This document shows positions 6,597 through 11,992 of a stretch of 11,992 nucleotides of DNA, in pieces. The stretch's first letter is position 1. The number at the start of each line of letters is the position of its first letter. The position numbers were made by a program, and so were the translations under genes. Source of the stretch: Eubacteriales bacterium (GTDB lineage: Bacteria; Bacillota_A; Clostridia; Christensenellales; Aristaeellaceae); contig JARKQO010000518.1 of assembly GCA_029974855.1 (NCBI GenBank), positions 1 to 11,992 of the forward strand. The letters are read 5' to 3'. The notes beneath the pieces are model-generated. The model saw nothing but the letters and a program-made list of their open reading frames with translations, was not told the origin of the DNA and did not search any database.

Positions 6597-9242
6597 GTGA
6601 ACTTCATGCGCAAAAAAAACCAGGGTATCCAACTGCAGCAAAACCAGCGGGACACCGAGGCCAGGCTTCGCTCCTACGCCCTGTTGGAGCCGGAGGCGCT
6701 GCACGCCGCCCTGTCCTCCACCCCGGCGGGGCTTACCCGGGAGGAAGCGGAAAACAGGCAGGAGGAATTGGGGAAAAACGTCATCACCGTCGGGAATCAC
6801 AACACCACCTTGCACAGGCTCCGGGAAGCGGTGATCAACCCCTTCAACGTCATTTTGCTGCTGGTGGCGGCGGTGACGTATTTCACGGACGTGGTGGTGT
6901 CCTTGAAGCCGGACTACCTCACCGTGGCCATCATCCTGTCCTTGGTGCTGCTCTCCAGCTTGGTGGCCTTTGTGCAAAGCCAGCGCTCCAACGCCGCCGC
7001 CGAAAAGCTGTCCAGGATGATCTCCAACAAGGCGGACGTATACCGGGACGGGCTGCTTACGGAGCTGCCCATGGATGAGGTGGTTCCCGGGGACATCGTG
7101 CGGCTGTCCGCCGGGGATATGCTGCCTGCGGACGTGCGCTTTTTGGCCACCAAGGACGCCTTTGTGGCCCAGGCGGCCCTCACCGGGGAGTCGAGCCCCG
7201 TGGAGAAGTTCAGCGACCGGGAAAGCGAGCCGGAGGCGGCCCTGACGGATCTGTCCGGCATCGGCTTCATGGGCTCCAACATGGTCAGCGGCAGCGCCAC
7301 GGCCTTGGTGCTGGCCACAGGCAACAACACCTATTTCGGCTCCATGGCCAAGTCCCTCTCCGGGGACCGGGCCAAAACCAGCTTCGAGCGGGGCGTGGAT
7401 TCCGTGAGCCGCTTGCTGGTGCGCATGATGCTGGTGATGGTGCCCGTGGTGTTTGTGGTGAACGGGCTGCTGAAGCAGGACTGGCCCGGCGCGCTGCTGT
7501 TCGCCATCAGCATCGCCGTGGGGCTGACCCCGGAAATGCTCCCGGTGATCATGACCTCCACCTTGGCCAAGGGCGCTGTGTCCATGTCCAGGCATCAGGT
7601 CATCGTGCGCTCCTTGGGGGCCATCCAGACCTTCGGGGAGATGGATGTGCTCTGCACAGACAAAACCGGCACCCTCACCGAGGACAAGATCATCCTGGAA
7701 AAGTACATGGACGTCCACGGAGACGACGACGACCGGATTTTGCGCCACGCGTACCTGAACAGCCACTTTCAAACGGGCCTCAAAAACCTCATCGACCTGG
7801 CCATCATCAACCGGGCCCGGCAAAACGGCCTGGAGGGCATGCTGGACGCCTACAGCCGGGTGGACGAGATTCCCTTTGATTTCGCCCGCCGCAGGATGAG
7901 CGTGGTGCTGGAGGACGCCGGGGGCAAGCGGCAGATGATCACCAAGGGCGCTGTGGAGGAAATGCTGGCCATCTCCTCCTTTGTGGAGCTCCACGGCCAG
8001 GTGCTGCCCATGGACGAGGAAACCCGGCGCATGGCCATGGCCACCTACGAAAAGCACAACGCGGAGGGCCTGCGGATCATCGCCGTGGCCCAAAGGAACG
8101 AGGTGCCCGGCAGCGGCGTGTTCGGCGTGGCGGATGAGCGGGAGATGGTGCTCATCGGCTTCGTGGGCTTTTTGGACCCGCCCAAGGAAAGCGCCAAGGC
8201 CGCCATCACCGCCCTGAGGGAGCACGGGGTGCGCACCGTGGTGCTCACCGGGGACAGCGAGGGCGTGGCCGTGAAGGTCTGCGGCAAGGTGGGGGTGAAC
8301 ACGGCCCAGGTGCTCACGGGCCGGGATGTGGAGGCCATGGACGATGGGGCGTTGTCCCAGGCCATCAAAACCTGCGACCTGTTCGCCAAGCTCTCCCCCT
8401 CCCAAAAGGAGCGGGTGGTGAGGGCCTTCCAAACCGCCGGCCACACTGTGGGCTACATGGGGGACGGCATCAACGACGCGCCCCCGCTGCGCCAGGCGGA
8501 TGTGGGCATCTCCGTGGACAGCGCCGTGGACATCGCCAAGGAGAGCGCGGACATCATCTTGCTGAAAAAGGACCTGATGGTGCTGGAGGAAGGGGTCATC
8601 GAGGGCCGCCACACCTTTGGCAACATCGTCAAATACATCAAGATGGCGGCCAGCGGCAACTTCGGCAACATCATCTCGGTGGTGGCCGCCAGCATTTTCC
8701 TGCCCTTTTTGCCCATGCTGCCGGTGCAGATTCTCACCCAGAACCTGCTGTGCGATTTCTCCCAAATGGGCATCCCCTTTGACAGCGTGGACAGGGAATA
8801 CCTCCAGAGACCCCGCAAATGGGAAACCGGGTCCATCCGGTCCTTCATGGCGTTCTTGGGGCCCCTGAGCTCGGTGTTTGACCTGCTGTGCTTCGCCGTG
8901 CTGTGGTGGGCCCTGGGGGCCAACCGGATGGAACTGGCGCCTTTGTTCCAGGCGGGATGGTTCGTGTTCGGCACCGTATCCCAGGTGCTGGTCATCCACA
9001 TGATCCGCACGGCCAAGACGCCCTTTTTGCAAAGCAGGCCTTCTCTGGCGCTGCTGCTGCCCACGCTGCTGGTGGCCGCCGTGGCGCTGGGGGTGGGCTT
9101 TAGCCGCCTTTCCGTGGGCCTGGATATGATGCCCTTGCCCCCCTCTTTCATTCCCTGGCTGGTGGTGCTGTTGGTAGGATATGGATTCTCCGCCCAGCTG
9201 GTGAAACGGGCCTATGTCAAGCGCTACCGAGAATGGCTGTAA
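6597..9242 (+). CDS. mgtA: P-type Mg2+-transporting ATPase (P3B, MgtA/MgtB type)
   Basis: An inner-membrane P-type ATPase that imports Mg2+ at the cost of ATP. Counting from GTG 6597 (881 residues): an N-terminal cation-ATPase domain with INPFNVILLLVAAVTYFTDVV near 80-100; the actuator motif LTGESSP at about 195-201; helix M4 with VGLTPEMLP (308-316); phosphorylation site CTDKTGTLTED with Asp355; hinge motif MGDGINDAPP at about 621-630; and C-terminal helices with KMAASGNFGNI and NLLCDFSQMGIPFD, both diagnostic of MgtA-type pumps. The length is close to the roughly 900 residues usual for the family. GTG 6597 is preferred because AAAGGA (6582-6587) is 9 bases upstream; that box touches the alternative in-frame ATG 6588. 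ATG 6606 is a third option. The gene is alone in its transcript as far as can be seen. Confidence 0.95.
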   Translation: MNFMRKKNQGIQLQQNQRDTEARLRSYALLEPEALHAALSSTPAGLTREEAENRQEELGKNVITVGNHNTTLHRLREAVINPFNVILLLVAAVTYFTDVVVSLKPDYLTVAIILSLVLLSSLVAFVQSQRSNAAAEKLSRMISNKADVYRDGLLTELPMDEVVPGDIVRLSAGDMLPADVRFLATKDAFVAQAALTGESSPVEKFSDRESEPEAALTDLSGIGFMGSNMVSGSATALVLATGNNTYFGSMAKSLSGDRAKTSFERGVDSVSRLLVRMMLVMVPVVFVVNGLLKQDWPGALLFAISIAVGLTPEMLPVIMTSTLAKGAVSMSRHQVIVRSLGAIQTFGEMDVLCTDKTGTLTEDKIILEKYMDVHGDDDDRILRHAYLNSHFQTGLKNLIDLAIINRARQNGLEGMLDAYSRVDEIPFDFARRRMSVVLEDAGGKRQMITKGAVEEMLAISSFVELHGQVLPMDEETRRMAMATYEKHNAEGLRIIAVAQRNEVPGSGVFGVADEREMVLIGFVGFLDPPKESAKAAITALREHGVRTVVLTGDSEGVAVKVCGKVGVNTAQVLTGRDVEAMDDGALSQAIKTCDLFAKLSPSQKERVVRAFQTAGHTVGYMGDGINDAPPLRQADVGISVDSAVDIAKESADIILLKKDLMVLEEGVIEGRHTFGNIVKYIKMAASGNFGNIISVVAASIFLPFLPMLPVQILTQNLLCDFSQMGIPFDSVDREYLQRPRKWETGSIRSFMAFLGPLSSVFDLLCFAVLWWALGANRMELAPLFQAGWFVFGTVSQVLVIHMIRTAKTPFLQSRPSLALLLPTLLVAAVALGVGFSRLSVGLDMMPLPPSFIPWLVVLLVGYGFSAQLVKRAYVKRYREWL

Positions 9243-9280
9243 GCAAAAATCTCCGGCAGCCTCCGGCCATTTATTTCGTT

Positions 9281-9444
9281 TTATTCACATATTGTCATCA
9301 ATAATTCATGATTTTGTCGTTCTGTTTCCACATGTGGAAAACTTTCTCGCTTCTACTTTTCGACATTCTTTTTTCCACATAAATGCGATTTTCAAGCTCA
9401 AATCTCACTTTTTGCGTGGAAAACTATGTGGGAAATGTGGAAAT
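9281..9444. promoter_or_regulatory. Cluster of DnaA-box-like 9-mers
   Basis: Seven sites are seen. TTATTCACA at 9281-9289 matches TTATNCACA. GTTTCCACA at 9324-9332 and TGTGGAAAA at 9333-9341 (an exact TTTTCCACA on the minus strand) lie back to back. TTTTCCACA is at 9371-9379. On the minus strand are TTTTCCACG (9415-9423), TTTCCCACA (9427-9435) and ATTTCCACA (9436-9444). Three match the degenerate TTWTNCACA exactly; the other four differ by one base from TTTTCCACA. Clusters of this kind bind the initiator DnaA at origins or at titration and reactivation loci. Confidence 0.5.
9359..9365 (-). promoter_or_regulatory. Spo0A box (TGTCGAA), copy 1
   Basis: TTCGACA on the plus strand, that is TGTCGAA on the minus strand, an exact match to the 0A-box consensus. 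It sits between DnaA-box-like sites at 9333-9341 and 9371-9379. Confidence 0.4.
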
Positions 9445-9462
9445 CCCAGATTTTGCAAGCCA

Positions 9463-9469
9463 TTCGACA
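9463..9469 (-). promoter_or_regulatory. Spo0A box (TGTCGAA), copy 2
   Basis: A second exact TGTCGAA on the minus strand, 104 bp from copy 1 and about 200 bp before the amidase start. One exact 7-mer could be chance; two in 427 bp are less likely to be. Confidence 0.4.
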
Positions 9470-9510
9470 CAATTCCGTAAGCTGTTTGGCTTTCAGAAAC
9501 TATTACAAAA

Positions 9511-9558
9511 CCGCCCGGAAGCCCCGGGGCTCTCCCGGCGGCCTCCGGGCCCGGCGAC
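9511..9558. repeat. GC-rich palindromic block
   Basis: The block contains the perfect 12-bp palindrome AGCCCCGGGGCT (9520-9531), a CCCGG/CCGGG stem (9535-9549) and CCGGGCCCGG (9545-9554). It stands between two AT-rich stretches and has no T run on the plus side, so it is not an obvious terminator of mgtA. It may be a structured intergenic element or a small palindromic repeat. Confidence 0.5.
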
Positions 9559-9669
9559 CCAAAAACAAGAAAAATGTAATCCCTTTATTTCAAAGCCTTT
9601 TCCATCTCAAAACCGTCATTTTTCCGATCCGATCCCCATAGAATTTCCAAAAACAGGGAGACGGCTGAA

Positions 9670-10485
9670 ATGACATCTTTCATTCATGATCTTGTAACAA
9701 ATCGCCTGGGCCGGCTTCGGGTGTGCGTCCTCTACCTGCTGGCGATGACCGTGCTGGCTATGGCCCTGGGCCTGAGCCTTTCCCGGAATACCTCCCCCGC
9801 CGGGGGCAAGGGGGAAAAGCCCTTGGCCCCGGACGCCCTGGCCGGGCTGGTGGTGGCCGTGGACCCCGGCCACGGCGGATATGACGGAGGGGCCAGGGCC
9901 CATGACAGCGGAATCTGGGAAAAGGCGCTGACCCTCCAAATCGCCCTGCGGGTGGAGGAAGTCCTCACCTCCCACGGAGCCAAGGTGGTGCTCACCCGCC
10001 GGGAGGACGTGGCCCTGGGGGAAAAAGCGGATGTGGTCAACCGCCAGCGAAAAAGGCGGGACCTCCAGGCCCGGCTGGATGCGGCCCTGGAGGCCGATGC
10101 CACGGTGCTTTTGAGCATCCACCTGAACGAATACCGCGCCCGCAAGGAAAGCGGCCCCCAGGTGTTTTACCAGTATGGGGGCGAGGACGGCCGCATGCTG
10201 GCGGGGGTGCTCCAGGCGGCCTTGCTGGCGGAGCTGGAGCCTCCCAAGCGCCGGGTGGCTATGGCGGGCAACTACTACGTACTGCGAAGCCGCATTCCCT
10301 CGGCCTTGGTGGAATGCGGCTTTTTAAGCAATGCCCAGGAGGAGGCGCTGCTGCTGACCGAGGCCTACCAAAAGCGCATCGGCGTGGCCTTGGCCCGCGG
10401 CCTGGCAGACTGGGTGGATTTGCTGGCCCGCCAGGGCCGTACCCCCCAGGATGCCTTTGGGGAGATCGACGAGGACGCGCCGTAG
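9670..10485 (+). CDS. cwlD: N-acetylmuramoyl-L-alanine amidase, CwlD-like (Amidase_3)
   Basis: A 271-residue zinc amidase that cuts the bond between N-acetylmuramic acid and L-alanine in peptidoglycan. An N-terminal membrane or uncleaved signal segment (about 16-38) anchors it outside the membrane, and the Amidase_3 domain spans about 60-252. Zinc ligands are His68 in VDPGHGGYDGG, Glu84 in IWEKALTLQIAL and His151 in LLSIHLNEY; Glu215 in ALVECGFLSN is catalytic. The single-domain layout without SH3 or cell-wall-binding repeats, the length and the NYYVLRSRIPSALVECGFLSN stretch resemble B. subtilis CwlD, which starts muramic-delta-lactam formation in the spore cortex. Another housekeeping amidase is possible. 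The ATG at 9670 follows AGGGAG at 9655-9660. Two Spo0A-box sequences lie 200-310 bp upstream. If CwlD is right, the organism is, or descends from, a spore former. Confidence 0.9.
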   Translation: MTSFIHDLVTNRLGRLRVCVLYLLAMTVLAMALGLSLSRNTSPAGGKGEKPLAPDALAGLVVAVDPGHGGYDGGARAHDSGIWEKALTLQIALRVEEVLTSHGAKVVLTRREDVALGEKADVVNRQRKRRDLQARLDAALEADATVLLSIHLNEYRARKESGPQVFYQYGGEDGRMLAGVLQAALLAELEPPKRRVAMAGNYYVLRSRIPSALVECGFLSNAQEEALLLTEAYQKRIGVALARGLADWVDLLARQGRTPQDAFGEIDEDAP

Positions 10486-10520
10486 GCCTGAAACGGCCCC
10501 GGCCCCGAACCCTCTTGCTC

Positions 10521-10549
10521 TTGAATCGGGTGGGCCGCCATGCTATCAT
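10521..10549 (+). promoter_or_regulatory. Promoter of mrnC with extended -10
   Basis: TTGAAT at 10521-10526 and TATCAT at 10544-10549 have a 17-bp spacer, and TGC directly before the -10 gives an extended -10 (TGnTATCAT). The predicted start near 10556 leaves a leader of about 36 nt before mrnC. It lies in the 106-bp gap after the amidase, so mrnC, thyX and the next gene can be transcribed separately from it. Confidence 0.6.
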
Positions 10550-10591
10550 CAGGGAAAGGCTTCCAAGACCCCAGGAAAGCGAGGCGCGCCC

Positions 10592-11002
10592 ATGCACGAA
10601 GGCTCCCTGTTCCCCAAGCCCCTTCCTCCCGGAGAAGCCCGGCTGAAAAACCCCCTGGCTTTGGCCTTCATCGGGGATACGGTGTGGGATTTGCTGGTAC
10701 GCAGCCGCCTTATGGGCTCCTGGGCCCGGGTGAACCTGCTGCACCGCCAGGCCATCGCCCAGGTGAACGCCGGGGCCCAGGCCCAGGCCTTGGCCCGGCT
10801 GATCCCGCTGCTGACCCAGGAGGAAAGCGACGTGCTGCGCCGGGGCCGCAATGCCCAGGCCAAGCACGCCGCCCCCAGGAACCAGGACCCGGTGGCCTAT
10901 TCCGACGCCACGGGGCTGGAGGCCCTTCTGGGCTATCTGTACCTCACCGGGCAAGAGGCCCGAATCCTCGAATTGTTTGACATCGCCGTCCCAATGCCGT
11001 AA
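10592..11002 (+). CDS. mrnC: Mini-ribonuclease III
   Basis: A 136-residue RNase III-like nuclease without the double-stranded-RNA-binding domain, the usual size of Mini-III. In B. subtilis it trims both ends of 23S rRNA precursor in the cytoplasm. The motif NPLALAFIGDTVWDLLVR (residues 20-37) carries catalytic Asp29. LRRGRNAQAKHAAPRN and YSDATGLEALLGYLYLTG (103-120), with acidic Glu110, complete the active-site pattern; the protein acts as a dimer. The frame is open back to an ATG at 10451 inside the amidase gene, but ATG 10592 has GAGG at 10581-10584 with 7-base spacing, gives the family length and lies after the promoter at 10521-10549. thyX follows after 65 bp. cysS, which often precedes mrnC in this phylum, is replaced here by the amidase gene. 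Confidence 0.92.
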   Translation: MHEGSLFPKPLPPGEARLKNPLALAFIGDTVWDLLVRSRLMGSWARVNLLHRQAIAQVNAGAQAQALARLIPLLTQEESDVLRRGRNAQAKHAAPRNQDPVAYSDATGLEALLGYLYLTGQEARILELFDIAVPMP

Positions 11003-11067
11003 AATAAACTGTTACGCGATATCCCGGCGGCCGGGACAAGCCCCGCCGCCTCCTGGAGGAATTTCCC

Positions 11068-11808
11068 ATGTCCCAGTGTACCCAACGGGTGGAGCTGGTC
11101 CGCTCCACCGTGCAAACGGAGGAGCTCATCGCCCTTGGCGCCAGGCTTTGCTACGCGGGCGGCGATGTGGACGCGCTGCTTCAGCTGGTGTCCGAAAAGG
11201 ACCAGCAGGCCTTCCTGCGCAAGCTGATGGAAATGGGCCACGAAAGCGTGCTGGAGCACGCCAGCTTCACCTTCCTGCTGGAAGGGGTCAGCCGGTCGCT
11301 GCTGGCCCAGATCACCCGGCACCGGATCGCCAGCTTCAGCGTGCAAAGCCAGCGCTACGTCAGCTATGAGAACGGCTTTGGTTACGTGGTGCCCCCTTCC
11401 ATCCAGGCCCTGGGGCCCGAAGCCCTGGCCCGGTACGAAGGCCAGATGGCGCAGATCCATGAATGGTACCGGCAGTGGCAGCGGGAGCTGGGGGCCTCTG
11501 GGGAAAAGAGCAACGAGGACGCCCGCTTTGTGCTGCCCAACGCCTGCGAAACCCGGATGCTGGTGACCATGAACGCCCGGGAGCTGCGGCATTTCTTCTC
11601 CTTGCGGATGTGCAACCGGGCCCAGTGGGAAATCCGCGCTGTGGCGGAGACCATGTTTCAGCTTTGCTATCCGGTAGCCCCCGCCCTGTTTGAGGACGCG
11701 GGCCCCGGCTGCCTGCGGGGCCCCTGCCCCGAGGGGGCCAAAACCTGCGGCTGCCTGGCCCAAAAGCGCCGGGAGCGCAAGGCCTTCCTGGATGAGCAAG
11801 GCCGCTGA
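11068..11808 (+). CDS. thyX: FAD-dependent thymidylate synthase ThyX
   Basis: A 246-residue homotetrameric flavoenzyme that makes dTMP from dUMP using methylene-tetrahydrofolate as carbon donor and NAD(P)H through FAD. The ThyX signature RHRX7S is exact: RHRIASFSVQS with Arg84-His85-Arg86 and Ser94, followed by QRY. Upstream, MGHESVLEHASFTFLLEGVSR (56-76) is the conserved FAD/dUMP-binding helix; downstream, NARELRHFFSLRMCNRAQWEIR is the second conserved block. The C-terminal tail has four cysteines in CLRGPCPEGAKTCGC, a form I associate with clostridial ThyX; possible metal binding is unproven. The ATG follows GGAGGA at 11055-11060 with 7-base spacing. The 65-bp gap after mrnC contains a TCCCGG-CGG-CCGGGA stem without a T run, so read-through from mrnC is likely. 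It is unrelated to ThyA; a thyA copy elsewhere cannot be excluded. Confidence 0.96.
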   Translation: MSQCTQRVELVRSTVQTEELIALGARLCYAGGDVDALLQLVSEKDQQAFLRKLMEMGHESVLEHASFTFLLEGVSRSLLAQITRHRIASFSVQSQRYVSYENGFGYVVPPSIQALGPEALARYEGQMAQIHEWYRQWQRELGASGEKSNEDARFVLPNACETRMLVTMNARELRHFFSLRMCNRAQWEIRAVAETMFQLCYPVAPALFEDAGPGCLRGPCPEGAKTCGCLAQKRRERKAFLDEQGR

Positions 11809-11870
11809 GCCCCATTCCCCCCGCTTTTCCAATTCCATCCCACCCACTATGAATGAATGGAGATGTCCCT

Positions 11871-11992
11871 ATGGCATTTTATCAGGATCAAAACCGGCGC
11901 AACAAGGACCAGAAGCGCCAAAGCGCCCAGATGCGGGGCGGATTTGAGGACGAGGGCACCCGCTATTCCGGCGCCAGAGGCAGCGCCGCGCC
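11871..11992 (+). CDS. rlmB: Start of next gene, probably 23S rRNA methyltransferase RlmB (partial)
   Basis: Only 40 codons are visible, starting MAFYQDQNRRNKDQKRQ and continuing with Arg, Lys, Gln, Gly and Asp; the gene runs off the window. The ATG has GGAGAT at 11859-11864 with 6-base spacing, 62 bp after thyX, on the same strand. A charged, probably disordered N-terminal extension of this kind is common on clostridial SpoU-family RlmB (guanosine 2'-O-methylation of 23S rRNA), and rlmB follows mrnC, often with thyX between them, in many Bacillota. No catalytic domain is visible, so the name rests on gene order. Alternatives include another RNA-binding protein with a basic tail. Confidence 0.5.
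   Translation, partial: MAFYQDQNRRNKDQKRQSAQMRGGFEDEGTRYSGARGSAA

Larger units (their letters stand above)
9243..9669. other. 427-bp non-coding region between mgtA and the amidase
   Basis: No gene is supported here; the short frames lack good ribosome sites. It begins with two CCGG copies (a 4-bp stem, 9253-9266) followed by T-rich sequence, possibly a weak mgtA terminator. An AT-rich part follows (9271-9480, about 35% GC by hand count) holding DnaA-box-like and Spo0A-box sequences. Next is a very GC-rich palindromic block (9511-9558), then AT-rich sequence up to the amidase ribosome site AGGGAG (9655-9660). A possible TAGAAT -10 box sits at 9639-9644 without a clear -35. Confidence 0.8.

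Noticed and set aside
6216..9032. Very long open frame (938 codons) on the minus strand opposite mgtA
   Set aside because: The translation is rich in His, Gly, Gln and Pro with no domain, and it mirrors the codon bias of mgtA; it is an antisense shadow typical of high-GC genes.
10451..10591. Upstream ATG (10451) as the start of mrnC
   Set aside because: It would overlap the amidase gene by 35 bp, add 47 unrelated residues and precede the promoter; ATG 10592 gives the usual Mini-III length and has GAGG at good spacing.

Overview
The window reads as chromosomal DNA of a high-GC member of the Bacillota, probably Clostridia related to Oscillospiraceae. This is inferred from strong GGAGG-type ribosome binding sites, a CwlD-type spore-cortex amidase, and an mrnC-thyX pair followed by what looks like rlmB. 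No rRNA, tRNA, CRISPR array, transposase or integrase was seen. Most genes look about 65-70% GC by eye. Two stretches stand out as much lower: the permease cassette (about 2340-6300) and an intergenic island at 9271-9480 (about 35% by hand count).

Layout. (1) 1-2322, plus strand: the end of an ABC ATPase and two integral membrane permeases, joined by ATGA stop/start overlaps. This is the distal part of a BmpA/NupNOPQ-type nucleoside (or related) importer operon. (2) 2404-6171, minus strand: an FtsX/MacB-type permease, a LolD/MacB-type ATPase and a second, larger FtsX/MacB-type permease, tightly packed behind one TATAAT promoter. It looks like an acquired export or resistance cassette, substrate unknown. 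(3) 6324-9242, plus strand: a P3B Mg2+-transporting ATPase (MgtA type) behind an excellent sigma-A promoter. Its roughly 230-nt leader contains a 34-codon, proline-containing ORF with a strong Shine-Dalgarno, several hairpins and an inverted repeat around the start codon. (4) 9243-9669: a 427-bp non-coding stretch with an AT-rich part carrying seven DnaA-box-like 9-mers and two exact Spo0A boxes, then a very GC-rich palindromic block. (5) 9670-11992, plus strand: a CwlD-like amidase; mrnC (Mini-RNase III, apparently with its own promoter); thyX (flavin-dependent thymidylate synthase); and the first 40 codons of a gene that is probably rlmB.

How the parts relate. The importer would bring nucleosides or similar compounds into the cell, and ThyX makes dTMP de novo, but they are not in one operon. 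MrnC and the probable RlmB both act on 23S rRNA, which explains their proximity. The most notable non-coding signals are the mgtA leader (palindrome inside the promoter, candidate leader peptide, mutually exclusive pairings, sequestered start) and the DnaA/Spo0A-site island upstream of the amidase. Both are pattern-based proposals from reading the sequence and were not tested by any search.
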